Shown: positions 23,721 to 35,490 of the stretch, in pieces | How positions within the stretch are numbered: position 1 is the first letter of the stretch | Layout: each line of letters opens with the position of its first letter | Source: Melastoma dodecandrum | Lineage: Eukaryota > Streptophyta > Magnoliopsida > Myrtales > Melastomataceae | NCBI GenBank assembly: GCA_029817715.1 | Contig: JARUPY010000387.1 | Location: 4,836,001 to 4,900,000 of the forward strand | Direction: 5' to 3' | Length of the DNA: 64,000 nucleotides | Translations under genes and position numbers: made by a program | Notes under the pieces: generated by a model | What the model saw: only the letters and a program-made list of their open reading frames with translations | The model's database searches: none | What the model was told of the DNA's origin: nothing

Positions 23721-25294
23721 ATGGCAAAAAACACCAGGAGCGGACTTACTCGTGATCCTCCCCCTCCATCTGATGGAGATGAACAGAATCCACCAGCCGG
23801 CTTAAATGTCGAAAACACGGCTCTAAAAAGCCATGAAACCGGAAATCAATCCGGTTTCGAGGGTCATACTCCTTCTGAGTTTATTTCCAGAATTGAATTC
23901 CATAAAGAATTCAATGATATGATGAACCTAATGGACCGACATATCACTAGTTTGCAAGATAATATGGTTTAGATTTTGAAGCAACTCGGTGCATTGAGTA
24001 GGCCAAGCGCTGCGGCAAAAACAAGCATTCCTGTAGACAGGGAAAATTCCTTTATGGGAGACGCTCGGGGCGTAGAGAGGCGCAATGTATCGTTTCAGGG
24101 AGATGTGCCTTGGAGTGGTATTAACCCACAGGCTGTAGAAGTCGGTAGCAGGGACCGAATGTCCCCATCAAGGCCTATTACTTCCAAATCTCCTCCCTGG
24201 AGAGCGAATGCGGTCTACGAAGTGAATCTTGCAGACGATGAAGTAGAGGTTCAAGACGAGACAAAGAGGTATGCGAGTGCCATACCCCCTCGTCGACCTG
24301 GTAAAGAACCTGTTGAGGAGATTCCTCTAGGAGAAACTCCCATAGTGGGAAATTTACCACGGGCAGAAAGCTTCTACACTAATGTTTCAGTGAACCCTCA
24401 GCCACCTCGAGTAACCCCGAGGGTGTCGTATCCACCAGAGAAGGCGGGGAAGGATACTTTCGGGAGCAGTTTGACCCCGTCCCTCCACCTCCACCAAATC
24501 TGAGGGAGACAATCGCTCAAGTTTTAGAGCAGATGGTACCTGTAGCAGCCAAGCAAGATGACCCTGGTTTATACAGGAGTCCCTACCCTGCCTATATTGA
24601 CAGAGAATATCCTCTTCCCAGGGGGTACAGTGTGCCTGACTTTACCCGTTTTTCGGGGGAAGATGAGATGACGCCCATAGAGCATATAGTCGGGTTCTCT
24701 CATCAGGTAGGGGATACTGCGGCAAACAATTTTTGGAAGCTAAAGCTCTTCCCGAACTCTCTCACAGGAGATGCTTTTACATATTACGCAAGTCTACCTC
24801 CTGGATCAGTGACAACATGGGCAGAGATGCAGTCTTCTTTTATGAAGGTATTCGCACGGTTAGACACGCTTATGTCAATCTTTGAGGTAATGTGACTTAA
24901 GCAAGCCGCCGGAGAACATCCAGGGCAGTTCCTTATGCGCCTGCAAAAAGCGCTACTGCGCTGTAGACCTGTGATTCCTGAAAGAGATCAGCTGATGATC
25001 GCATTAAATGTGTTGTCTATGCTTTTCCAGAAAAAGCTGCAGGGAGAAAGGCTTAATGACAGGTATGACTTGGCCAGAAGGGCAACAGAGTACTATCAGT
25101 TACTGATGGAAGAGGCGCATGCTAAGCATGCTTTTCAGCTCGAAACCTTTGAGGTGGATATGGCCGAATTCGTGAAAGGCGAAGCGACGGTTTATGAACC
25201 CCTCACAAGGAAAAACTCCAAAGCCAAAGCATCCCAGAAGTCCAATGAAGAAACATCATTCGACGTAGATAAGGTGGATGCGATTTTTGATTGA
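23721..25294 (+). pseudogene. Gag of the Tat-type element, interrupted
   Basis: Three consecutive frames make up gag. The first (23721-23972) ends at a TAG after DNMV. The middle (23976-24503) is proline-rich. The third (24533-25294, itself broken near 24895) has the retrotransposon gag core, with FTRFSGEDEMTPIEHI, FWKLKLFPNSLTGDAFTYY and WAEMQSSFMKVF. Gag forms the cytoplasmic virus-like particle. The stops and shift mean no complete gag can be made from this copy. Confidence 0.85.
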
Positions 25295-26804
25295 CTCATC
25301 CAACGGAAGCGCATTAAACTTAAACCGGGGCATAGAGCTCCCCAGACAGAAAGGGAAAAGACTAGAAATTATTGCAAGTGGCATGGGTCATTTACACATA
25401 CGACCAGAGATTGCTTGTCATTCAGGAATATAATTCAGGACCTTATAGAGTCCAAGGAATTATGTTTCCCTGAGGTCGACGAAGTGACAATGGTCGATGA
25501 TAGACCTTTTGATGATGAAATAGCTATCCATATGTTTGATGTTGCTGATGTAGACATCAATTTCATCGAAACTAATATAGATCATCATTCCCTACAGGAC
25601 GTAAAGATCCCCGGGGATATTTTGGTGGCGAATGCCCTTTTTCGTCGACTCGCTGATAAAGGTGTAGTCACCTGTCCAGTCAAAGAAGTTGCGCCTAGCT
25701 TTTGCTACTGGCATATGGATGATACGCACACCACCGATAGATGCAATACATTCAGGAAGTATCTCCAGAACAAGCAAATACGCACACCACCGATAGATGC
25801 AATACATTCAGGAAGTATCTCCAGAACAATCAAAGCGACACCTGGTACGATCTGACCCCACTAGAGGAGGTAGCGATGGGAGTAGTACACTCGGGCTCAC
25901 GAAGCGCTTCCAACAACTCGCAAAGGGGATTTAAGAGCCCTCCAAGCGCAGAGCGCAGACCGGCAAACCGAGGGGGAAGAGGTAGTCCACATGGCCGAGG
26001 CCGAGCGCCTGAGCCACAGCCACGTGCGCCCGAACGTCCCAGGTGACATTTGGAGTTGAATGACTCCTCGTCCCAGCAAGGTGCCAGGTCAGGGCAAGAA
26101 AGGCCTGACCATCTTGACGAGTCTCGCCCTGGAAGCGCAGAAGCAGATAATCATAATAAAGCCCAGAAGCCTGAGCGAACACAAGAGAGGATGAACAAGC
26201 CTAGACAGGGAATGCCTAAGGTAGACATCCAGGCGATCCGAACAAGCCCACCGATAGCTCAGTTTTTGGAAGCAAAAATACTTTGTCTGAAATGCAAGAT
26301 CATAGCTCAAAACAAGATCCTGGTTACTCAGCTCTGCACCTCCTGCTGCATCGACTACTTCCTCAAGCTTGTAGGGTTGTCCTCAAATGGAGAAGTCGTG
26401 GTCAAACCCGCGCGCTCTATAGCTACAGGTACTTGTGAAACTAACAACACTTGCTCGGAAACGCAGCAAGGTCCAACGCGAACGGTAGTAGGGTATGACC
26501 CATTCGTTGGCGACTACGTTGAGGTGCGTCAAATTTTCCTTGGTTCTAAGAAATCAAGGGTAATTAAAGCAGTTAACCCTTCGAAATATTGGCAGAAGGC
26601 AGTGGGCAAGACCACTTTGCCACCAAGGGTGCGCAAGAGGAGAGACAGACGACTAAGTCAAGTCGCTAAAAGGCCCAGGCCTACCCTCTCGGGAGCGTCC
26701 CCATTGACTGGAGCGCCTGCGAATGGAGCAAATGTTGAGGTAGAATGCATTGAGTCCACAGACCATTCGGAATGCATTGAGTCCCAAGTGATGTCGACGG
26801 AGAA
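25295..26804 (+). pseudogene. Gag-to-protease spacer region with a 56 bp duplication
   Basis: Contains a gag tail with a C/H-rich YCKWHGSFTHTTRDC-like segment (about 25370) and a YWHMDDTHTTDRCNTFRKYL segment. A 56 bp direct duplication (units at 25723 and 25779) shifts the frame. The frame 26050-26808 has a C-x2-C...C-x2-C pattern (LCLKCK, CTSCC) but no family I can name. Confidence 0.6.
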
Positions 26805-26813
26805 GTGAGGCCA

Positions 26814-27725
26814 GTCGTGAGTTGCAATGCTCTTACCCTGCTTGTAGACTTCGCGTGTAAGCGAGACACAGGGACCCCAGGAGGTAAAGTGCCTCCCCCT
26901 TGTTCGCCTGTTTACCCATCAGGCTTTCCATTAAATTGGTTAAAAGAGTCATCTGACAGCATGAAACAACACATGCATTCATTATACATTACTGCTACCT
27001 TTGACGGTACGGTAGTAAGTCGAGTCCTTGTAGACAATGAAGCGACTATAAACGTGCTCCCTATATCCAGGTTTAAACTGCTTGGATATAAGCCTTGTGA
27101 CTTGGTTAAAACCAATGTCGCAGTGAGTGGGTTTAATGGCAGGAAATCTGAATGCCTAGGGGTTTTCTCGGTGCTCCTTGAAGTAGGTTGCCAGGAAAGG
27201 GAAATTGCCTTCTTCGTGATAGACATAATCCCCACTTTTAATGCACTATTAGGCCGCGATTGGCTCCATAAAGCTTATGCTATCCCTTCTACGTTTCATA
27301 GAGAGTTGTTGCTTTGTGTTGACTCTGAAATTGAAATTATCAAAGCTGATGAATATTCCTGTTGTGACAAGGGTATCTTGCATGCAGAGACAAGCAAGAC
27401 TGTCAAGGATCTCACATTGGATCAGCGCTATAAGCTTGGCGACCCTACTGTAGGACCCCTTGGCGAGCCATCCGGGAAGTTCGATTACATCGTAGACTAC
27501 AGGACATCACACCCCAAGCCAAATACATGGCCAATCATTCCAACTGGATGGGGAGATGAGCTGTCTGCCCAAGACATTGAGGAGGTTCTCCAAGAAGTTA
27601 ACTCAGGGAAGAACCCTGTGGCGACTGACAAACTAAAAGAAGAGGAAGTGGCGAAAGACCAGCGCAATGGTAATATGGAGTTGGAGCCTGATAGACTCCT
27701 CAAGGAAGGAACCTATGGACCATAA
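26814..27725 (+). pseudogene. Aspartic protease region of the Tat-type element
   Basis: The frame from 26805 (GTG, so it continues a polyprotein rather than starting one) has LYITATFDGTVVSRVLVDNE and later FNALLGRDWLHKA, the retropepsin layout. The catalytic triad position reads D-N-E where this group normally has D-N-G or D-S-G. Activity is therefore doubtful. The protease would cut the gag-pol polyprotein. Confidence 0.75.
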
Positions 27726-29250
27726 TGAAAGAGTAACAGAAGCAGGCGCTGATGTCCTTCAACGACTTCAGTTTTACCAAGGAAATCGCTGTTGTAAACA
27801 GCCTGTCTCTTGGTTTTCAATAAATTCAGAAGCGCTTAGAGCGCCCAATGCTTGTAATAAGCCCGTGTCTACCGACTTACGTGGTTCTGAGGAACGTGAG
27901 TCTTTGATGACACCTTGCGACCCATTGGTCAGCATTAACCTACGACGTGAGTCCTCTCCTAGACTTCTTTTCATTAGTTCTTCTTTAAATAAAGAGCTTT
28001 TTAATGCGATTAGAGGAATGCTTGAGGAATTCAAAGACTGTTTCACCTGGGATTACACCACGATGCTAGGGTTGGACCGTAGACTTGTAGAACACACCCT
28101 TCCTATTAAAAAGGATTTTAAGCCGGTGCAGCAAGCGCCCAGGCGCATGACTACTGAAGTCACACAACTAGTCTTTGAAGAAGTTAAAAAACTTTTTCGA
28201 GCAGGTTATATTAGGACCTCACGCTATAAAAAATGGATTTCCAGTATAGTTCATGTCCTTAAAAAGAATGGCAAAATCAGATTCTGCATAGACTTTCGAG
28301 ATCTCAATCGCGGCACTCCGAAAGATGAATATCCAATGCCAATCACAGACGATCTTGTAGACAAGACAGTAGGGCATCAGATTATGTCCTTTATGGACGA
28401 ATTTTCTGGTTACAACCAAATCTTCATTGCAGAGGAAGACATACATAAGACTGCATTTAGATGTCCCTTAGGGATTTTCGAATGGGTAGTAATGCCATTT
28501 GGATTGAAGACTGCTGGCGTAACTTATCAGCGAGCGATGAATACTATATTTGATGCCTCTCTCGGTAAGATAGTAGAAGTCTACATTGATGATATTGTGG
28601 TAAAGTCGACAAGAGAAGATCTCCATGTAGACCATCTCAGAAATGCTTTCATGAAGATGAGAAAACACCAACTAAAACTAAACCCGCTTAAATGAGCCTT
28701 TGGTGTCAAAGCCGGACAATTTCTACGCTTCTTGGTACACCAATGCAGTATAGAGGTTGATCAAAACAAGGTAAAAGCCATTCAAGATTTGGCTGCGCCC
28801 AGAAACAAAAAAGAATTACAAGCATTCCTCGGTAGAGTCAATTACCTGCGAAGGTTCATTGGGAATATCACTGGAAAGGCTGAAGTATTCGGCAATCTGT
28901 TGAGGGGACAAAACAGTTTCAGGTGGACGGAAAAGCACGAGGAGGCGTTCAATGCTCTAAAGAAGTATTTAACGCATCCACCTGTGTTAATACCCCCTCA
29001 ACAGGGGAAACATTTCATTCTCTACGTAGCGGCCACTGAAACTACCATAGGGGCTATGTTAGCTCAAGTAGATGAGAACGGACGTGAAAGAGCCGTTTAT
29101 TACTTATCGAGGCAACTGAACCCAGTCGAGGGCAGATACGCCTCAAAGGAAAAGCTATGTCTATCAGTATTCTACGCAGTCATGAAGTTAAGGCATTACA
29201 TTGGAAGCAGCGAAGTTCACGTGGTGTCTAAATCACCCATTATTAAATAG
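27726..29250 (+). pseudogene. Reverse transcriptase and first RNase H, Tat-type
   Basis: RT blocks in order: LVFEEVKKLFRAGYIR, IRFCIDFRDLNRGTPKDEYP, FMDEFSGYNQI, FEWVVMPFGLKTAGVTYQ and the YIDDIVVKS active site (about 28580). A TGA at 28693 falls where related proteins have Cys (LNPLK-stop-AFGV). The frame then resumes into LRRFIGNIT and an RNase H with FILYVAATETTIGAML and KEKLCLSVFYA. The D to A change in YVAA, where a catalytic Asp is usual, and a TAG at 29248 point to decay. Confidence 0.85.
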
Positions 29251-29301
29251 TTTTTCGAAAGTCCATTACTAAGTGTACGAATTAGTAAATGGAGCCTAAT
29301 C

Positions 29302-29790
29302 TTGTCCCCTTATGACCTGAGGTATAAGTCTCAGCAGTCGGTTAAAGGACAAGCCCTGGCTGACTTCCTAGTCGATTACGACCCGACCACATCCGTAGAC
29401 CAAGAAGAGGCAACTGAGGAGGTTTTGCAGGCTTGGTTTGACGGCTCGTCCACCAAGAATGGAGCTGGAATAGGAATTTATATAATTTCCCCAATGGGTA
29501 AAGACATCAGGTTAGCTTTTCGCCTACAAGTTATACGTACCAATAATGCAACAGAATATGAGGCATTGATAACGACATTAAAAGAACTACTAACGCTGAA
29601 GGCGAAACACGCCCGTATCAAAGGGGATTCACAGCTAGTCATTAACCAAGTCAACGAAGAGTGCACTTGTCAAGGTAAACTACTGCCCTTTCTAGAGATA
29701 GTCCAGCGACTTGCTACAGGTTTCGAACTCGTCTCGTTCCAATTATGGGACGTGAAGAGAACATCGTGGCTAATGGTCTGGCCCAGTTAG
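29302..29790 (+). CDS. Second (archaeal-like) RNase H of the Tat-type element
   Basis: After the LADFLVDY linker come WFDGSSTKNGAGIGIYI, TNNATEYEALITTLKELL and IKGDSQLVINQV, the pattern of the extra plant-type RNase H found in Tat-lineage gypsy elements. It is thought to have been acquired from a host gene. The frame shifts near 29750 into the integrase-side frame, so the domain is nearly whole but not connected to the rest of pol. Confidence 0.8.
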   Translation: MSPYDLRYKSQQSVKGQALADFLVDYDPTTSVDQEEATEEVLQAWFDGSSTKNGAGIGIYIISPMGKDIRLAFRLQVIRTNNATEYEALITTLKELLTLKAKHARIKGDSQLVINQVNEECTCQGKLLPFLEIVQRLATGFELVSFQLWDVKRTSWLMVWPS

Positions 29791-31194
29791 AATCTGGGTA
29801 TAAAGTCAGGCTAGAACAAGGAAACATACCTAAAATATGTTCGCATCTTCAGCCAAAAACCAAAATTATGGCTGTAGACATAATGGAGCAAGAAAAAGAT
29901 TGGAGGAAACCAATAGTTACCTTTTTGGTGGACCCCAATCAAAAAGCCAAACAGCGAGTTAAAGTTCAAGCTTTGTCATACGTCCTTTTAGACGGGCTGC
30001 TCTACAGAAAAGACACAAACAGAGTCCTCCTAAGATGTGTAGACTTAGACAAGCTACCCCGATAATGATGGAAACTCACGAAGGACTCTAGGATCACACC
30101 AAGCAGGGATCAAAATGTGTTGGATCATCCGTAGACATGGGTTTTATTGGCCATCAATGATGAAGAATTGCATCGAGATGTCCAAAGGATGCCAAGAATG
30201 CCAACGACACAGCCCCATAACTTGTGCTCCAGCAACTGAGCTAAGCCCCATAATCAAACCCTGGCCTTTCAGGACTTGGGCATTAAATGTTATAGGAGAG
30301 ATCGACCCTCATTCTAGCCGAGGGGATGCATACATTTTGGTAGCAACAGATTACTTCACCAAATGGGTGGAAGCTCAAGTCTACAAGAAAGTTGACCATA
30401 GCGAGGTCATCAGCTTCTTGCGGACTAACATCATCTACCGCTTTGGCATTCCTCAGAACATTGTCATGGACAATGGAACAGCTTTTAATAATTTAAAAGT
30501 AAAGGAATTCTCCGAGGAATTTGGTTTCTCAGTCCTGAATTCCACCCCGTATTACCCTCAGGCAAACGGACAGGCCGAAGCCTCCAATAAGCTTATCAAA
30601 AACAATATCCAGAAGATGATCGGGCTTAATCCGAGGAAATGGCACGAAATCTTGGATGATACTCTCTGGGCTTTGAGAGTTACCAAACGTGAACGTACTG
30701 GAGAAACTCCATTCGCATTAGTCTATGGTCACGACGCAGTGTTACCTATTGAGATGAGGTATAAGTCGCTCTGTGTTAGCCAACCTTGCCTACAAGACGA
30801 GGCCATGTACATAGCCTTGGAAGAACTAGAAAAGAAGAGGCTAGACGTTGTAGACAGAATTGAGGTGCATAAGCAAAGAATAGCCCGTCATTACAATAAG
30901 AAAGTTGTTCACAAGCACTTTCAATTCGGCGACTTGGTTTGGAAAATGATCCTACCAATAAGGACTAAAGACCAAATTCTTGGAAAGTGGTCTCCTAGCT
31001 GGGAAGGGCCATATCAAGTCAGTGAGACTTTTTCAGCGAATAGCTACAGGTTGTCGACCCTTGATGGAGTTAAACAACCTTTAAAGATCAATGGCAAGTA
31101 TTCGAAGCTTTATAGGAAGACTACCTGGGAATCGCATAGCAAGATTATGAGTAAGCGCTACCCATCTTTATGGGAACAGGTAGTGAAAAGCTAA
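29745..31194 (+). pseudogene. Integrase of the Tat-type element
   Basis: The N-terminal zinc-binding part (about 30060-30220) is shifted, with CIEMSKGCQECQRH visible. The core has ALNVIGEID, VMDNGTAFNN and YYPQANGQAEASNK. The first catalytic Asp of the D-D-E triad appears replaced by Asn (LNVIG where LDxxG is usual). A C-terminal part (FQFGDLVWKMI, KWSPSWEGPYQV) runs to a stop at 31194. Integrase would insert the cDNA; this copy probably cannot. Confidence 0.85.
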
Positions 31195-31306
31195 TCAAGC
31201 AAAACTTTATTGTTGTAGACCAAAATGTTGGACCTAAAGTCTACAGCAAAAAGAGAAAAGTTTAAGGGTATCATTCGTTGATACCCCTAAAAAGAAGAAA
31301 GACGAA

Positions 31307-34143
31307 CTATGTTGTCCTCGTCATACTTGGTCCGGGCACCCCGCGCGCCGCGTCCGTAAATAAAAGAGTTAAGACCTTGGCCTGGGTCCTCTTAACGGTG
31401 ACTGCATTCCTCTGGCGAAACCAAGTCTTTAACTCATCTTGGTCTTGCTGCACGGAGGCGGTGGCAGATCTTTCTGTAAGCAGGGAGTTCACCGCAGAAG
31501 CCCGATCCTCAAGATCCCTTTCCATGGCCATAAGGTCTACTATCTTAGCCCGGACCTATGCCAGCTCGCGAGCCAAGCTTTCTTTCTGCCCTCTAAGAAG
31601 TTGTAGGTTAGCCTCCTCTTCCACGCGTTTCTTCAAAACGCTAGCGATCCGAATCTGGGCATTATCAACCACTGCAATGTCTTGCATGTATGCTGACCAA
31701 TCATGCCAGAAACGCCACTTGAATTCTTCACACGCCGCCTGCATTTCAATAGTGCTGACTGGGGAGTCCTCGATCTCTCTAATGCAATCTTGAAGGGCCT
31801 TAAACTGGTCTTCGGATAAGACTTCAAGATGAAGAATCTCCCCAACACGGTCCACAAGCTGCATAAGGCGGCCATAGTCGCTCAAGACGTCTGCACCCTC
31901 ACTAGGAGATGCTCTTGGCGGCTGGCCCAGAGGATAGCTGACCAACATCAAACTTGTGGTAGTTGAAGGCTGAACAATGCTGGCTACCTCTGAAACGATG
32001 GCCTCTGTTGTAACAGCAGGAGCTTCCAGCGGTTCCTCAGTAGCTGGGGCAGGAAGGATTGTAGCGGGAGTAGGCTGCAGTCAAAAGTAGACTAGTCATC
32101 ACAAAGGTTCTAGCTTTTAAGTCCACTAAGGCCAAATTCTGTTACCTTAGTAAGAAGAGGGAGGCTAGTTTCCTCAAAAACTTCCTCCTCAGGGTCGAAG
32201 TCCTCAGGTGAAGCTAGGCTCTGAGTAAGAAATGAGCAATTAGGCCAAAGAAGATAAAGGAAAATCCGAAAATGTAGACGTATAGTCATACCGTTCTCTG
32301 CAGAGGCTCAGGCACTCTGGTGATTGCAGAGGACGGACGTGGGGTTTTAGCTGACTTACTGCAAACAGTATAACACGGTTAATGCAGGCAGAATCTCACC
32401 ATTTAGCAGTAAAAAGTGTAGTCTACCTCTCAGGAGAAGGTTATGGAGCCTTAGAAGAAATGGGAACTGGAGCCGGAACAGCAGAGTGGCGACACTTGAA
32501 GGAGGTTGCAATCGGAACCTCATCAGAATCAGATGATCCAGGAATAGGAGCCTTGCGCTTGCTGGTCGCTTCCTCCTTAACCTGTTTGCCCTTAGAAACA
32601 GGAGAAATTCGGCTCTGGCGGGGGTGATGCTTGACAGGAGAAGGAGACTCACTTTCCGATGAGGGATCTTCGGAATCTACATCCAGAACTGCAATTAGAT
32701 ATTAACAAGGAGCTCTGAATTTAAGCCAAGGAAAAAAGTTAAATGTCTACCTTGAGGCAACTTGTACCCCGCCTTCAACATCATATCGCGAGTAAGGTGG
32801 AGATCAGGTTCCTTCGAAGTCCGGAGAAAAGACATCTATTTTAACAAGATGTCAAAAGATATTGCCCACTGAACGGAAAAAAGTTCTGTGGCGAACACCG
32901 GGGTAGATTCAAGAGGGAATTCTATGTGCCGGAGCCCGCTTTCTTGGCCAAAACAGACTCAAGGGTCTCCTTTGGGTAGGATATAGTGACCCTTGTTTGG
33001 AGGTTAAGGTTGGGAGTGTCAGCAAAAAGCACTGAAGAACTCTGCACGAAACCTAACTGTCATGCACAAAGCTGAGGGTTGTAGACTTCAAAGGAGAAAC
33101 CTCCTTCTGTCACACAAATAAGGTCTCTGTAGGTCAACACTGAATCCCAATATCGGTTTGGAATAAGCTTCTGGCGACGCTTCAGGATTTGGTGACCAGC
33201 TGGAAAGGGCACCCAATTGCGACGCTCAATACGACTAGTGTCTGTGAGGAGTTGCATGTGTCCCGTCACAGAAGCCGAGAGCCAATGCTCCTTGGCACGG
33301 CAACATGCTTCTAGTATGTGTATCCCATAGCATGCAACTGAAGTCGCACCAGAAGGCATTTTATACGCCCTTAAGCCCGGGCATCCACACACAAGACCAC
33401 AGGTGAACAAGCCATAGAGGGCCACCAACTGGATATTTTGGAAAAGGGTTGGCACACGTGGTCGCCTTGTACAAACCTTGGTAGACTAATCCTAATAGGA
33501 AATGAGCCTAGGCAATCGGTCTCGGAGTTGCTGAGCTTAAAAAGTTGGTTATCCCATAGACAACTTCGGCACACGCTTACCAGCAAAGCAGAATACATAC
33601 TTGCTCAGCCAAACACTGTAAAACTCTACTTCCTCAACCCTTCTCCTGCCGCTAGAAGATTTCTCCAAATGTCGCTGAGCCGTGCTTAGAATTTGGAGCA
33701 TTTCAACGGGCTGGTAGTCTTTATCAGTTAGATGAAGACGGACGGGGGCACCCGTTACATGACTTCCCGTCAAGAAGTAAATATCTTCCAAAGTCACACT
33801 CATGGGTCCCTCAGGGAAGTAAAAGCAATTAACTGAGTCGTTCTAGAAAGGAAGAAGACTCGCGCATACCCGGGGATCGCAGCGCTTCCCAGTGATTGAT
33901 AGTCGAATGAATGACCAAAGACCAAAACTCTTCAGCCTGTGCTCCAGTTTTGCGAGACAGGCATCAAACCATCTATGCCGAGTTGGCTTATTTACAGACG
34001 GGAAGCAAAGGAAACTAACTTTTTTTTCCCAGTTCAAAGGATCTGTAAACTTTTCAGGGCATATAGGAATAGTGGACTCTGTGAGCAGATACTCATGGGG
34101 GGCCGTCTCAGGGAAAAGAGAAGGGTCAAGAACATGACCCAGT
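31307..34143 (-). pseudogene. Antisense plant-mobile-domain-type gene carried by the Tat-type element
   Basis: On the minus strand, after integrase, run pieces of one host-like protein. These are: a block with RHRWFDACLAKLEHRLKSFG (about 34143-33843); MSVTLEDIYFLTGSHVTGAPV (33803-33549), the hallmark of the plant mobile domain (PMD) family; middle blocks (33598-33060); and a C-terminal alpha-helical part (31951-31307, with FKWRFWHDWSAYMQDIAVVD and a K/E-rich coil). A TAG (33843-33845) lies where the family has Trp (LLPF-stop-NDS), and another stop near 31558 precedes VRAKIVDLMAM. Antisense genes in the 3' region are known for Tat/Grande elements. This copy is decayed. Confidence 0.7.
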
Positions 34144-34485
34144 GTTAACCCGTTCTCGCCCGATTAAACCATGGCAAAGGGACCGGCGCGGTGGGCATGC
34201 CACTGAAAGGAAGAAAGCTTAGACATCGTCAAGAAACTAGGGTTTTTGAAAGAAAGGATATTTTCAGAAAAACCTAGAATGAGGAAAACGAAGGAGTTTT
34301 CTTCGGCAAGAAGACAAAGGGTTTCTTTAAACACAGAGATAATGAGCCTTCTCTCAGCGCAGGAGACGAAGGGTTTCTTATGACGTAAGCGTTGTAAAAA
34401 ATGCTCAGGCGACGTGGTGTAACGTGTATCCCCCCTTGTTCCGGTCATGGAACAGATGAAATAAATGGGAGTACCCTCAACAGAA

Positions 34486-34499
34486 AAAAGGGGGGCTTA
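34486..34499 (+). other. Polypurine tract of the Tat-type element
   Basis: AAAAGGGGGGCTTA directly before the 3' LTR. The same GGGGGGCTTA motif precedes the 3' LTR of the gag-only element at 21708, which supports shared priming machinery. Confidence 0.8.
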
Positions 34500-35490
34500 T
34501 GTTGACACTCTGGAAAAGCTTGGGCCTAATTTTGACAAAGCCCACAAAAGCCTATAGCCATATACTAGGCCTGTGCCTGTGGAGAGAAGTCTACAGAGGT
34601 AATATAGTAACCTTGTAATCAAGGGAAGTCTACAGGCCTGCGCCTGAAGGCTTGTGCCTGAAACACGAAGTCTACGGGCCTGCGCCTCCAAGAGACACGT
34701 GTCAAAAGAAAACGGTTCCATGGCCCCGAGATAATTGGAACTTGTTGCCCACGCATAACACTAGCGCTTGTCTTAAAGATAATCAATTAAACCCGAACTC
34801 AGAGGAGCTGATCCACGTTTAAATGAGTGGGAATCAGTTAGCTCCGAGATTCTTGGGGCGAGTTGGGTCTGGAAAATCTTCAGAAGGTCGTAACAGACCG
34901 AGTATAAAAGGGAGGAGATCTCCCTCAGAGAAAATCACGATCAAATCAGCCAAGAAGCATATCTTGCTCGTCACCCTTTAGCGTAGTTGTTAGGATTCCC
35001 CGACCTGGGAGAGACCCTTAAGGTTTCATTGGTCTTCACTTCCACCATCAGAGTGAGCAACCGTAGCTCTGGTAACAACCCTCCGCCCTCGACTTCAACG
35101 CCAGGACGAGTCACCGTAGTCCCGGTACGCATCTCTGCCTTCGACACTCCCGCCAACGCAGACCACCACAGCTTTGACGTCCACGTCCGTCTCAGCACCC
35201 GACCGTACCCAGTCCATCAAGCTCAGTAGCTAAGTCCTGCCACCAGAGGAGCGCCAGCCTGCATCGTTCCACCGTCAAGTCTGCGACGACGCTCCAAGTC
35301 TAGGAGCACTATAGCTAGTCCACGACTTTCCGTCATTCTTTTATTTTTATGGCTGTAAGCGTTCTTTACTTCTTGTAAAAACTGTTTGTATTCAATCAAA
35401 TTCTTCAATTACTTACTGGCGACCACATCTATAAAATCCCTGTGAGTCTTATTGCCAAATATTTCCGACGTGATCTGTTTCCCGCGAACA
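34500..35490 (+). repeat. 3' LTR of the Tat-type element (991 bp)
   Basis: Begins TGTTGACACTC and ends CGCGAACA, then the target duplicate AATTC. A 14 bp duplication around 34640-34660 (CTGAAGGCTTGTGC) is absent from the 5' LTR. Confidence 0.9.

Larger units (their letters stand above)
22645..35490 (+). mobile_element. Ty3/gypsy element, Tat-type (two RNase H domains), 12.8 kb
   Basis: LTRs at 22645-23674 and 34500-35490 begin TGTTGACA and end GAACA. Perfect 5 bp target duplicates AATTC lie at 22640-22644 and 35491-35495. Order inside: primer site, gag, protease, RT, RNase H, a second archaeal-like RNase H, integrase, then a 3 kb region with an antisense gene, then a polypurine tract (34486-34499). 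The extra RNase H and antisense gene are marks of the plant Tat/Ogre/Grande group. Many stops and frameshifts make it inactive. It lies in VTE5 intron 1. Confidence 0.9.
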
